Virus record (IMG/VR): IMGVR_UViG_3300049020_000082
Coordinates: 1 to 23,002 of that record
DNA: 23,002 nucleotides
Strand: one strand, 5' to 3'
Origin: a virus
The notes beneath the pieces were generated by a model, which saw only the letters and a list, made by a program, of their open reading frames with translations, was not told the DNA's origin and did not search any database. Position numbers and translations under genes: made by a program. Positions 1 to 6,100 of this stretch are shown in pieces; position 1 is the stretch's first letter; every line of letters starts with the position of its first letter.

Positions 1-92
1 CGCCTGTGGCGCCTGCGCCCGCTCCGGAGCCTCCGCCGTCAGAGCCGCCACCCGCGCCGCGCAGGATGGTGCAGTTAGATCTGTTCTCGTAG
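1..92 (+). CDS. C-terminal end of an unidentified protein with a beta-clamp-binding-like tail
   Basis: Partial gene entering from the left edge; the reading frame starts at base 3 and stops with TAG at 90-92. The last 29 residues are a proline/alanine/glutamate-rich linker followed by MVQLDLFS. QLDLF matches the consensus by which many replication and repair proteins bind the hydrophobic cleft of the DNA polymerase III beta sliding clamp; such motifs often sit at the end of a flexible tail. Polymerases, nucleases, mismatch-repair proteins and some phage DNA-modifying enzymes carry it, so the enzyme class cannot be told. Third positions are mostly G/C, which supports coding. It converges on the leftward gene ending at 120, with 27 bases between the stops. 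Whether it belongs to the prophage or the flanking chromosome is unknown. Confidence 0.6.
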   Translation, partial: PVAPAPAPEPPPSEPPPAPRRMVQLDLFS

Positions 93-119
93 AGAACACG
101 CCAGCATGCCGGTGCGCAG

Positions 120-1091
120 CTATTTCTTTTTGATTCCCGGCGGGCTGCTCGTCGGCGCGAACGCCGCAACGGGCGGAGAGGGAGTCGGAGCGGGCGGGAG
201 CCTCCCATCCGGCGTGTCGACGGCCGCCAAGATCAGTTCCGCAGTGCTCGGCGGGAGGTCGCCGTTCTTGACCTTCCCGTTCAAGTAGTTCGGAAACTTC
301 TCCCTGATGTACGTGTCGAACATCCACCGGCGGAACTCGCCCAATGCGGCGACGGGGTATGCCCATGGCACCTGCGGGTTCGACGCCGCCTGCGGGAAGT
401 AGCTGGGGTAGTTGTGCGCATACTTGGTCCGTTCGCCGAATTGCGCCTCCAGGCCATTCTCGGTCCAGTGCGCGCTCCAGAACCTGCCGACGCTGATGTC
501 GGGCACCGTTCCGGCGTCGACTGTCAGCCCGCCCTGAATGGCAGCCAAAACGATATCCGACATCTCCCGAAACACGCTGAAGTAGCCACGCGGCACGACG
601 TTTAAAACGAGTCGATCGTGGAACTGACGCCACGCCTCCGGGATCCGCCTGGAAGGATCGTATCCCGTGGCTTGGTAGATGAAGAGGCGCAGCGCGCTTC
701 TGGCGAGCAGGCGGTAGTTCGTCAGCGCCGTGAAGTTGCCGGTCGTCTGCTCTGCCTCGAATGCGTAGTATTCGAGAATGAGCATGCACACGTCGTCGGT
801 GTACGCGTGAACGGTCGTGCCGTTGACCTTGGTCTCGATGTAGAGGTGCTCGCGCATCGGCTGCGCCGTCAGGATGAACCGCGCAAGCCGCCCGTCCCGC
901 TTGCCACTCTTCCAGTTCTGTCCTTGCTGCAAAATGGTGCTAGGGGCGACGCCGCAGAGCGTCGCGAGGCTGCGAGCGGTCAGGTAGCCGGTCCCGTCTT
1001 CCAACACACCCATTTCCAGCCCGTTCACTTCGCGTGCGGCCACGACCGCAAGCGGCGCAGGCTGTATTGGAGCTAACTTATTGTCGCTCAT
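120..1091 (-). CDS. BstA-like prophage anti-phage (abortive infection) protein
   Basis: A 323-residue soluble protein. Residues about 35-60 form a KilA-N/HTH-like segment (GYLTARSLATLCGV). Residues about 140-265 resemble the C-terminal domain of BstA-type proteins, with signatures such as IPEAWRQFHDR, VPDISVGRFW, HNYPSYFPQA and ALGEFRRWM. The tail is proline-rich and ends in KKK. BstA proteins are made by lysogens and stop replication of incoming phages, while the home prophage is spared by a DNA element (aba) in the bstA locus; that is family knowledge, not shown here. The ATG at 1091 is preceded by GAGGTG with 5 bases spacing. It is leftward and separated from the regulatory operon by 180 bases with its own candidate promoter. 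Its GC content looks lower than the structural genes, suggesting a transferred accessory (moron) gene. The assignment is from recalled family features and could instead be a generic KilA-N-type antirepressor. Confidence 0.6.
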   Translation of the reverse strand: MSDNKLAPIQPAPLAVVAAREVNGLEMGVLEDGTGYLTARSLATLCGVAPSTILQQGQNWKSGKRDGRLARFILTAQPMREHLYIETKVNGTTVHAYTDDVCMLILEYYAFEAEQTTGNFTALTNYRLLARSALRLFIYQATGYDPSRRIPEAWRQFHDRLVLNVVPRGYFSVFREMSDIVLAAIQGGLTVDAGTVPDISVGRFWSAHWTENGLEAQFGERTKYAHNYPSYFPQAASNPQVPWAYPVAALGEFRRWMFDTYIREKFPNYLNGKVKNGDLPPSTAELILAAVDTPDGRLPPAPTPSPPVAAFAPTSSPPGIKKK

Positions 1092-1156
1092 CCGATCACC
1101 TCAATTGCAATGATTACAATAGGTTACGGCTACAAATGCCCCGAGATCCGATCACC
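1090..1156 (-). repeat. 11-bp direct repeat pair in the leader of the BstA-like gene
   Basis: GGTGATCGGAT (minus strand) occurs at 1156-1146 and again at 1100-1090. The second copy covers part of the ribosome binding site and the first two bases of the start codon. The copies are 56 bases apart. The position suits an operator, a translational control site or a self-immunity element of the kind described for BstA loci. The repeat is seen; the role is inference. Confidence 0.5.
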
Positions 1157-1216
1157 CAGGGAACGTAAGGCAGCCAACAGTAGCCTGACGTTCGGCGGAG
1201 GTAGTCGAAGCTAGGA

Positions 1217-1245
1217 CGTATCGCAGGCCAGGCGACCGGAGTCAA
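1217..1245 (-). promoter_or_regulatory. Candidate promoter of the BstA-like gene
   Basis: On the minus strand, TTGACT (1245-1240) lies exactly 17 bases from GATACG (1222-1217). The -35 is near consensus and the -10 is weak. Transcription from it would give a leader of roughly 115-120 bases before the ATG at 1091. Called on sequence match only. Confidence 0.4.
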
Positions 1246-1280
1246 GCCGGCGGCGTGGGCTGGGGAGCGAGCGAGCGGGG

Positions 1281-1517
1281 CTACGCGCGCGTGAAGTGCC
1301 GCTCGATGGCGTCGAGGATTTGCAAGGCGCCGCGCGCTTCCGCGACGGCCTCGCGTTCAGCGCGCGTCGTCGCGCTCATCTGAGCGGCGAGCACGGCGGC
1401 CCAGAGCCGGTCATGGTCCCAGGGGTGGACGACGTACGGGTCAAGGGCGCGCGCCTGCTCCGCGAGGTAGGTGAGGTCGTCAGGGGTCAGCACGCGGCGT
1501 GTCTCGCGGTCGTTCAT
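1281..1517 (-). CDS. Small unknown protein, third gene of the leftward regulatory operon
   Basis: A 78-residue protein (MNDRETRRVL...) that I do not recognise. It is helix-rich, with an alanine/glutamate-rich second half (SATTRAEREAVAEARGAL) and no membrane segment or cysteine motif. The ATG at 1517 is chosen because it overlaps the stop of the sigma-like gene as ATGA and has GAGG 8 bases upstream; a GTG three codons earlier is possible. The coupling suggests co-regulation with, and perhaps an accessory role to, the sigma-like and HTH proteins. An anti-sigma role is conceivable but unsupported. Confidence 0.6.
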   Translation of the reverse strand: MNDRETRRVLTPDDLTYLAEQARALDPYVVHPWDHDRLWAAVLAAQMSATTRAEREAVAEARGALQILDAIERHFTRA

Positions 1518-2074
1518 CGTCGCCACCTCTTCAACCGAAGCGCCAGCGCCTCGCGCGCGATCCTGAGCCGCGACGCTGCCGTCGATGGGTTCATCCTGCG
1601 GCGCTTGGCGTACGCGACGAGGCTCTCCGGGCTGTCGACGGAGAGCAGCGCCTCCAACTGCCAGGGCGGGAGCTCGGCCATGGCGTCGAGCACCTCACGC
1701 GCCTCGATCTGGGCGTGCATGTCGATGCCGACCGGCTCGTGCAGGAACCCGAGCGGCGACGGGTGGAGCACGGCGCGCCGCACGTACGCGCTGTTGACGT
1801 AGTGCGAGGCGAGGCGCCACGCGATGCCGTGGAGCCACTTCCTCAGCGCGTCGCGCGGCTTGTCCCGCGGGTCCGGTCTGTAGAGCCCTCGGCGGACGGC
1901 GTTCCAGGCGTTGAGCAGCACCTCGGCCTCTACGTCGCGGCGGTCCCGTCGCGGGATGCCGGCGAGCGTGGCGAGGATGAGGCCGCGCTCCGCGAGGATC
2001 GCGGTGATCGTCGGCTTCTTCTTCGGATGTCGTGCGGTCGGCTGGCTCTTCGCCCCCTTCCGCCGGGGCTTCAC
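1514..2074 (-). CDS. ECF-like sigma-70 family RNA polymerase sigma factor
   Basis: A 186-residue protein with a basic N-terminus. Residues about 40-85 resemble sigma region 2 (RRDVEAEVLLNAWNAV ... KWLHGIAWRLASHYV), including the aromatic/basic helix used for -10 recognition. Residues about 130-183 resemble region 4 (AMAELPPWQLEALLSVDSPE ... MNPSTAASRLRIAREAL), an HTH that reads the -35. The size suits ECF-group sigma factors. The GTG start overlaps the stop of the HTH gene by 4 bases (GTGA), so translation is probably coupled. A prophage sigma factor could direct host RNA polymerase to phage promoters; candidate targets are the control regions at 2407-2834, 6101-6265 and 12922-13258. The match is by motif layout, and specificity is unknown. 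Confidence 0.65.
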   Translation of the reverse strand: MKPRRKGAKSQPTARHPKKKPTITAILAERGLILATLAGIPRRDRRDVEAEVLLNAWNAVRRGLYRPDPRDKPRDALRKWLHGIAWRLASHYVNSAYVRRAVLHPSPLGFLHEPVGIDMHAQIEAREVLDAMAELPPWQLEALLSVDSPESLVAYAKRRRMNPSTAASRLRIAREALALRLKRWRR

Positions 2075-2406
2075 CCGGATCTCCCGCAGGTTGGGCAGCG
2101 ATGGACCGGAGCGAGGTCACCGAGCAGCTGCTCGATGGTGACGCCCGCTGCCTTCGCAGCGCGCAGCGCGGTCGCTGGGGAGCCGTTGGCCCTGCCGTTC
2201 GCGATGCTCTCGAGCGCGATGACGGACATGTCCATCACCTCGGCCAAGCAGGACCACGAGCCGTACGCGGCGCGAAGGCTGCGCAAGGCTGCCCGGAGGC
2301 GTTTGCGCTGCGTGGGGGTCAGGGAGAGGCAAGGGGCGAAGCGGCGGCGCCGTGTAGGCGCACCTCCGCCTTGCCCACCGTCGGGTGGGATCAGGTACAG
2401 TTGCAC
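2071..2406 (-). CDS. Small helix-turn-helix transcriptional regulator
   Basis: A 111-residue protein, first gene of the leftward operon. After a basic N-terminus, residues about 30-95 form an XRE/Cro-like helical domain (QRKRLRAALRSLRAAYGSWS, then LAEVMDMSVIALESIANGRA, then SPATALRAAKAAGVTIEQLL). The C-terminus carries HRCPTCGR, a two-cysteine knuckle that could bind metal only by pairing with another subunit. The GTG at 2406 has GAGGT 7 bases upstream. It faces the P63C gene across a control region with TTGACC/GGTCAA repeats, the position expected of a lysogeny repressor or Cro-type regulator. That role is inferred from position. Confidence 0.65.
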   Translation of the reverse strand: MQLYLIPPDGGQGGGAPTRRRRFAPCLSLTPTQRKRLRAALRSLRAAYGSWSCLAEVMDMSVIALESIANGRANGSPATALRAAKAAGVTIEQLLGDLAPVHRCPTCGRSG

Positions 2407-2530
2407 TGTCGGACCTCGGTAGCTCGGGGTTCGGCCACGCTGCCCGGTGCGTTGGCGCGCACGCGGGCAGCACTTCCTTGCGCCGAACGCTACGGACCGA
2501 GATCGAGGTTCGCCACGCGAATCAGGCTAT

Positions 2531-2557
2531 TTTGACCACTAAGGGTCAAAGTTGACC
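2531..2557. promoter_or_regulatory. Operator-like alternating half-sites
   Basis: TTTGACC (2531-2537) is followed after 6 bases by its exact complement GGTCAAA (2544-2550), then after one base by TTGACC (2552-2557). Each neighbouring pair forms an inverted repeat. TTGACC is also a -35-like hexamer, so a protein bound here would block a promoter. Likely bound by the product of the HTH gene; the binding is inference. Confidence 0.55.
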
Positions 2558-2602
2558 ATTACCCAGGCCCGGCTGGGTGATACGCGGCGCGCGCTATGAC
2601 AT

Positions 2603-2616
2603 GCGTCGGCCGACGC
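2603..2616. promoter_or_regulatory. Perfect 14-bp palindrome
   Basis: GCGTCGGCCGACGC is its own reverse complement. TGAC (2597-2600) and GTCA (2617-2620) flank it as outer arms offset by two bases. It lies in the divergent control region and could be a second dimer-binding site. No partner protein is identified. Confidence 0.4.
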
Positions 2617-2834
2617 GTCAGGGCAAAAAATGAAGCGGTGTCCGCTTCTGGTTCTGCATCGGCGGATGCGCTCATTTCCGGGGCACAGCTGCCTTGACGC
2701 ACTCGACAGTCGCGGTCACACAAGACGCATTCGATCGCGTGAATATGCCGCGGCTGAAGCACGCTGTTTCAGCGGCAATGAAATTGCCCGGCGCTTTGGA
2801 GAGCCCGGGCGTGATCGCCGAGAGGTGTTCGACG

Positions 2835-3707
2835 ATGGGGAAAGAGAAGCACGGTGGATCGAACAGCGCAACCGGCAGCGGGAGCCCTCCGAGGGCTATC
2901 CACCGCTCCACCATCTTCGGTGGCGCGGTCGACGTCTACCTGCTCGATGACGGGCAGGAGCTGATCTCGAAGCGCGGCGTGATGCGCGGACTTGCGGGCC
3001 GGCGCACGGACAACGGTGGGGCCAAAGACGGCAAGCTGGACCGGCTTTTGGCCAGATTGCCGGATGAATACGCGGACTTGCGCGCTGGGGCCAAAGTCGC
3101 GTTCATCATGCCGGAGGGCGGCCTCGCTGAGGGGATCTCTCCGCTCAGCTTCGCAGACATCCTCGGGGCATACGCAGACCTGTTCCTTGCTGGCAGACTG
3201 CGCGAAAACCAGGAGCACCTTGGTCGGAACGCCATCGCGATCCTTCGGGCCGCGTCGAAGCTCGGCCTCTCCGAACTCGTCTCGGAGGCGCTCGGGACAA
3301 CCTGTCCTGCCGAGCAGCGCCACCGTGAGCGGCTCTTCCACGATCTGCTCCGGAGCGATGCTGGCGTCTGGGATCTTGCCTTCGACGTGACCCTGGTGCG
3401 AGCGCTCGCGCCGCTCTACGGCATCACCTACATGAATGGACCATACCCGAAGGGCCTGCATATGCCGTTCGGCATGATCTACGAGATGATCTTCGGGGTG
3501 GAGGTCGCCGTCGAGCTCAGGAAGCGCAACGAGCGACCCGAGACGTACAACCACCACCAGTACCTGCGCCCGCGTGGTGGGTCGACTCTCCGGAATGAAC
3601 TGGAGATCGTGGAGTTGTTGGCTCGACAGAGTCGAACGAAGGGCGAGTTCTGGGGCCGAATGCGGTCCCACTATCTTGGCGAGCCGCTGCAACTCGGATT
3701 TGCCTGA
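2835..3707 (+). CDS. P63C-domain phage protein
   Basis: A 290-residue protein. Residues about 20-60 (HRSTIFGGAVDVYLLDDGQE, then LISKRGVMRGLAG) match the usual start of P63C-family proteins, a compact beta unit followed by a helix. Residues about 195-290 match the P63C domain, named after the phage phiC31 gp63 C-terminus (LYGITYMNGPYPKGL, then MIYEMIFGVEVAVELRKRNE, then YNHHQYL, then the C-terminal helices). Its biochemical role is not established; it is found in phages and mobile elements. The ATG at 2835 is preferred over 2694 because GAGAGGTG precedes it and the family-like sequence starts just after. It is rightward, divergent from the HTH operon, and of slightly lower GC, like the BstA-like gene. 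Confidence 0.75.
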   Translation: MGKEKHGGSNSATGSGSPPRAIHRSTIFGGAVDVYLLDDGQELISKRGVMRGLAGRRTDNGGAKDGKLDRLLARLPDEYADLRAGAKVAFIMPEGGLAEGISPLSFADILGAYADLFLAGRLRENQEHLGRNAIAILRAASKLGLSELVSEALGTTCPAEQRHRERLFHDLLRSDAGVWDLAFDVTLVRALAPLYGITYMNGPYPKGLHMPFGMIYEMIFGVEVAVELRKRNERPETYNHHQYLRPRGGSTLRNELEIVELLARQSRTKGEFWGRMRSHYLGEPLQLGFA

Positions 3708-3743
3708 CGCCGGTGCCCGATCTTTGGCGCCAGGAGCGGTGAG

Positions 3744-4283
3744 ATGAGCGGAAAGCACCAGATGGCCGACGACGAGATCGAGGAGGTCGTCTGCCCGCGC
3801 TGCTTCGCCAACACGGGCGAGCCGTGTGAGACGCCGACCGGCGAGTTCGCCGTGGCCACACACGTCGCCCGCCGACGGAAGGCCGAGAGCATCCTCGATG
3901 ACCTCGCGACGCTAAGCTACCTGCCGGAGCTCGGACCCGAGACGGGGAGCGCCCCGGGCACGGCTGGCGGCGACCAGCCGGCCCAGGACGAGGACACGAG
4001 CCCGGAGCCGGCGGTGGCGAGGGGGAGGCTACATGCCCAGGTACCGCTCGAGGAGCGCCGCGGCGACCATGGCGAAGGCCACGACGACGGCGACGACCAT
4101 GCGGCGGAGGCGGCTGGGGGAGGTCCACCAGGGAAGCAGCTCGTAGAGCTCGCTGGCGAAGGTCAGGAGGACGAACATGACGATGTAGGCGAAATCGATT
4201 GCGGTCATCGCCCCTATGGGGCCGCGGGCGTGATGGCGGTGATTCCTGGCGGGGCGCCGCTGGCGAGTCGGGGGACGCGATGA
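3744..4283 (+). CDS. Zinc-finger-like phage protein with an anomalous C-terminal half
   Basis: A 179-residue ORF with GGAG 7 bases before the ATG. Residues 16-50 (VVCPRCFANTGEPCETPTGE then HVARRRKAESI) match a small phage zinc-binding motif, C-x2-C-x(n)-PC-x(n)-H-x2-R, thought to bind nucleic acid. Up to about base 4028 the codons keep the local G/C third-position bias. Beyond that the frame becomes an H/D/G/E-rich string with about 64% GC3, the typical shadow of an antisense hydrophobic gene. The stop overlaps the next ATG as ATGA (4280-4283), which argues that ribosomes reach it. Either the tail is a tolerated read-through over an antisense gene, or the original C-terminus was lost. Confidence 0.6.
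   Translation: MSGKHQMADDEIEEVVCPRCFANTGEPCETPTGEFAVATHVARRRKAESILDDLATLSYLPELGPETGSAPGTAGGDQPAQDEDTSPEPAVARGRLHAQVPLEERRGDHGEGHDDGDDHAAEAAGGGPPGKQLVELAGEGQEDEHDDVGEIDCGHRPYGAAGVMAVIPGGAPLASRGTR
4029..4208 (-). CDS. Small two-helix membrane protein, antisense to the zinc-finger ORF
   Basis: A 59-residue ORF on the minus strand inside a rightward block. It has one hydrophobic segment at residues 3-19 (AIDFAYIVMFVLLTFAS), a short polar/aromatic turn (ELYELLPWWTSPSRLRR), and a second hydrophobic segment at 37-52 (MVVAVVVAFAMVAAALL), ending ERYLGM. By hand count 56 of 59 codons end in G or C (about 95%), against about 64% for the opposite frame over the same bases. The layout resembles small holin-like or membrane-toxin peptides, but no family is recognised. 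The upstream ribosome binding site is weak (AGGGG only 2 bases from the ATG). It may be expressed separately from the surrounding operon. Confidence 0.5.
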   Translation of the reverse strand: MTAIDFAYIVMFVLLTFASELYELLPWWTSPSRLRRMVVAVVVAFAMVAAALLERYLGM

Positions 4284-4483
4284 GGATCATGGGCGAGATC
4301 CCGGTGCTCGTAAACGGGCAGCGCGTGGCGACGGCGCGAGAGGTGAGCTGGGGCGGCAGCTGGGAGGCGCGTCCGGCGCCCGAGGAGAAGTGGTGGCTGC
4401 CTGAGCCCGAAGCGCCGCGGGTGGAGAACCGCCACGATCGGCGCCGCGCGGCCGCGCTGGCGAGGAGGAGGGCAGATGGCTGA
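4280..4483 (+). CDS. Small unknown phage protein
   Basis: A 67-residue protein (MRIMGEIPVLVNGQRVATAR...) that I do not recognise. The N-terminus looks like a short beta unit; the middle is tryptophan-rich (WGGSWEARPAPEEKWWLPEP) and the C-terminus strongly basic (RHDRRRAAALARRRADG). The start overlaps the preceding stop as ATGA, and the end overlaps the next start by 8 bases, so it sits in a coupled chain. The basic tail could contact nucleic acid; that is speculation. Confidence 0.6.
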   Translation: MRIMGEIPVLVNGQRVATAREVSWGGSWEARPAPEEKWWLPEPEAPRVENRHDRRRAAALARRRADG

Positions 4484-4910
4484 CCCGGACGTCTACTACT
4501 TCGGCGCATGGGGCGCAGCGGGCCACTACCTCTGGACGCCGGACGGCGGGATGGCCCTGGAGGAGCAGCGGCGGCTTCCGTGGAAGGCCATAGACGGGCC
4601 GCTAGCAGGAGACCCGGCGCTCGCTGATCCTGGGCGACCGAGCCACTGGAGTACCGACAACCAGCCCGAAGGCATCGTCCGGGTGCACCATGCGGCGGGC
4701 TGGACGGCGATCGCCTTCTGGGACAGGTCGTGCGACACCCGCCACGGGTCGAACAGCGCGCTCATCGCCGCCGGGGAGCACAGCGCCCGGGAGATGGTCG
4801 AGCTGTTCCAGCGGACGTTCCCCGCGGTCTGGGAGCGGATCACGTGGCGGTTCCAGCTGGTGCTGCCGGTGGAAGCCCCGGTGGGCGGAGCGAGGAGGGC
4901 AGATGGCTGA
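4465..4910 (+). repeat. Two copies of a 19-bp gene-junction repeat
   Basis: The same 19 bases (GAGGAGGGCAGATGGCTGA) occur at 4465-4483 and 4892-4910. Each contains a strong ribosome binding site, the ATGGCT start of one gene and the TGA stop of the previous one, so both upstream proteins end in RRADG and both downstream proteins begin MA. It could be the scar of a duplication or a recombination site for swapping small gene cassettes. Confidence 0.6.
4476..4910 (+). CDS. Conserved-looking unknown phage protein
   Basis: A 144-residue soluble protein (MADPDVYYFGAWGAAGHYLW...). It is rich in aromatic residues, with an ordered core (GIVRVHHAAGWTAIAFWDRS, then CDTRHGSNSALIAAG, then MVELFQRTFPAVWERITWRF). 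The opening DVYYFGAWGxAGHYLW resembles hypothetical proteins I associate with other phages, but no function is known to me. A strong ribosome binding site lies 5 bases upstream, inside the 19-bp junction repeat. It overlaps both neighbours, so it belongs to the accessory chain upstream of the terminase block. Confidence 0.7.
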   Translation: MADPDVYYFGAWGAAGHYLWTPDGGMALEEQRRLPWKAIDGPLAGDPALADPGRPSHWSTDNQPEGIVRVHHAAGWTAIAFWDRSCDTRHGSNSALIAAGEHSAREMVELFQRTFPAVWERITWRFQLVLPVEAPVGGARRADG

Positions 4911-5265
4911 GGCGAGGATCTGTGGCTCGTGCGGGCAGGAGGCGAGCGTCGGAGGCTACCGGACGGCGGCTACGAGGGAAGCGGAGCCGGTAGAGAAGCC
5001 GGTGAAGGCGCCGCGGGTGGTGCTCGAGGAGGAGAATGACGAGGCCGAAAACGATTCGACCGGCTGGGGTGTTGGCGCCGCGGGCAGCTGGGGGTGCACC
5101 GGCTTCTTCGGCGCCGTCTGGGCATCGAACACGAACCCAGGCTGGGGCGTCGTCACCCTGTGCGCGCTCGTCTTCGCGGTGGTCTGCGTTGTCGGCTACC
5201 TCCGCTGCCGGGCGACCATCGCGGCGTGGCGGGAGCAAAAGCGGAAGGCGGTGCCCGGTGCCTGA
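4903..5265 (+). CDS. Small single-pass membrane protein with an N-terminal cysteine knuckle
   Basis: A 120-residue protein. It begins MAEARICGSCGQ, a CxxC knuckle like half a zinc ribbon. A charged linker rich in E/D follows (VLEEENDEAENDS), then a glycine/tryptophan-rich segment (GWGVGAAGSWGCTGFFGAVW). One clear hydrophobic segment is at about residues 83-102 (WGVVTLCALVFAVVCVVGYL), followed by a basic C-terminus (WREQKRKAVPGA). It is probably anchored in the inner membrane. The ATG lies in the second copy of the 19-bp junction repeat. Function unknown; a lysis or exclusion role is possible but unsupported. Confidence 0.65.
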   Translation: MAEARICGSCGQEASVGGYRTAATREAEPVEKPVKAPRVVLEEENDEAENDSTGWGVGAAGSWGCTGFFGAVWASNTNPGWGVVTLCALVFAVVCVVGYLRCRATIAAWREQKRKAVPGA

Positions 5266-5425
5266 GCGCGGCTTCACGATCCCGGCGGAGGACGTCGAGG
5301 CGGCGCTGGGGAGGGGCGTGCTGAGGGCGGTGATGCCGGAGGCGAAGCCGGCGGGGAGCGAGACGGAGAAACCATCGGCCGAGGACGCGGAGCAGGGTCC
5401 GGCCGAACCTGCGAAGGAGCAGTAG
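5258..5425 (+). CDS. Small acidic unknown protein
   Basis: A 55-residue protein starting at GTG 5258 (VPERGFTIPAEDVEAALGRG...), with GGAAGG about 8 bases upstream and an 8-base overlap with the preceding gene. The N-terminal half could form a short helix; the rest is a disordered acidic/proline tail (PSAEDAEQGPAEPAKEQ). The stop TAG is directly followed by the GTG of the next gene, and AAGGAG inside its last codons is that gene's ribosome binding site. Function unknown; it might be an accessory to the putative small terminase downstream. Confidence 0.6.
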   Translation: MPERGFTIPAEDVEAALGRGVLRAVMPEAKPAGSETEKPSAEDAEQGPAEPAKEQ

Positions 5426-6100
5426 GTGGGACGTCAGTGCACCGTGTGCGAGCACCCGCAGCGGAAGGCCATCGAGAAGCTGCTCGTGGACCCGTCGGTA
5501 CCGAATCGGCGCGTAGCGGCGCAGCACGGGCTCGCGGAAGCTAGCGTAAGGAGACACAAAAGCGACCACATGCCGATCCTGCTCACGCAGGTGGCCGGAA
5601 CGATTTCGACGCAATCGGCGCAGCAACCGGCTCAAACCGACGCGGCTCCGACGCTCGCCGAAAAGCCGGCCGGACTGAAGCCGACGGCGCCGCGACTCCA
5701 CGGCCTGCACACCAAGAAGGACGTCGAGCACGCCGACGAACTCGTGGACGGCCTGAAGGGCCTCCAGGCCAGGGCGCTGACCGCGCTGTCGAGCGCCGAG
5801 CTGACGGACAACTGGAGCGGGATCTCGGGGCTGATCCGGGAGGCCAGGGGCTGTCTCGAGCTCCAGGCCAAGCTGCTCGGGAGGCTGGGCCCGCAGGTCC
5901 AGATCAACATCCTCCAGGACCCGAAGGTCCTCGAGTTCGGAGCCGCTGTCGCAACTCTGCTCGCGGCCCTCTGCCCGGAGCACGCCGATGTGGTCGACGC
6001 GTGGCTCGCCGCGGTGGACAAGGACATCGACGGCGCCCGGAGCGATCCGGCTGGGTGGCTCGAGCGGCGGCGTGGAACGATCACCGTGGAGGCCGAGTGA
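5426..6100 (+). CDS. Zinc-motif/HTH phage protein, putative small terminase subunit
   Basis: A 224-residue protein starting at GTG 5426. Residues 4-48 (CTVCEHPQRKAIEKLL, then NRRVAAQHGL, then SVRRHKSDHM) combine a C-x2-C-x(n)-H-x3-H metal site with an HTH of the kind found in phage DNA-recognition proteins near terminases. A linker follows, then a helical region (SGISGLIREARGCLELQAKLLGRLG) typical of the oligomerisation part of such proteins, then a C-terminal helical tail. Small terminases recognise the packaging site and load the large subunit. The gene is five ORFs-lengths upstream of the large terminase rather than adjacent, with 165 non-coding bases and three small genes between, so the call stays provisional. 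Confidence 0.5.
   Translation: MGRQCTVCEHPQRKAIEKLLVDPSVPNRRVAAQHGLAEASVRRHKSDHMPILLTQVAGTISTQSAQQPAQTDAAPTLAEKPAGLKPTAPRLHGLHTKKDVEHADELVDGLKGLQARALTALSSAELTDNWSGISGLIREARGCLELQAKLLGRLGPQVQINILQDPKVLEFGAAVATLLAALCPEHADVVDAWLAAVDKDIDGARSDPAGWLERRRGTITVEAE

Larger units (their letters stand above)
2407..2834. promoter_or_regulatory. Divergent control region between the HTH operon and the P63C gene
   Basis: This stretch of 428 bases has no convincing gene; short ORFs in it look like noise and codon bias is weak. It holds the ribosome binding site of the HTH gene, the half-site cluster at 2531-2557, an inverted repeat ACCCAG/CTGGGT at 2561-2578, and a perfect 14-bp palindrome at 2603-2616. It is the likely main switch region. 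An ATG at 2694 would extend the P63C protein by 47 residues, but the extension does not look like the family. Confidence 0.5.

Noticed and set aside
2694-2834. N-terminal extension of the P63C protein from ATG 2694
   Set aside because: It adds 47 residues without family similarity and lies in the control region; the ATG at 2835 has a good ribosome binding site.
3517-4509. 330-codon minus-strand ORF
   Set aside because: Arginine/serine-rich low-complexity translation in another frame of the P63C and zinc-finger genes; only the 59-codon ORF at 4029-4208 on that strand has a real coding signature.
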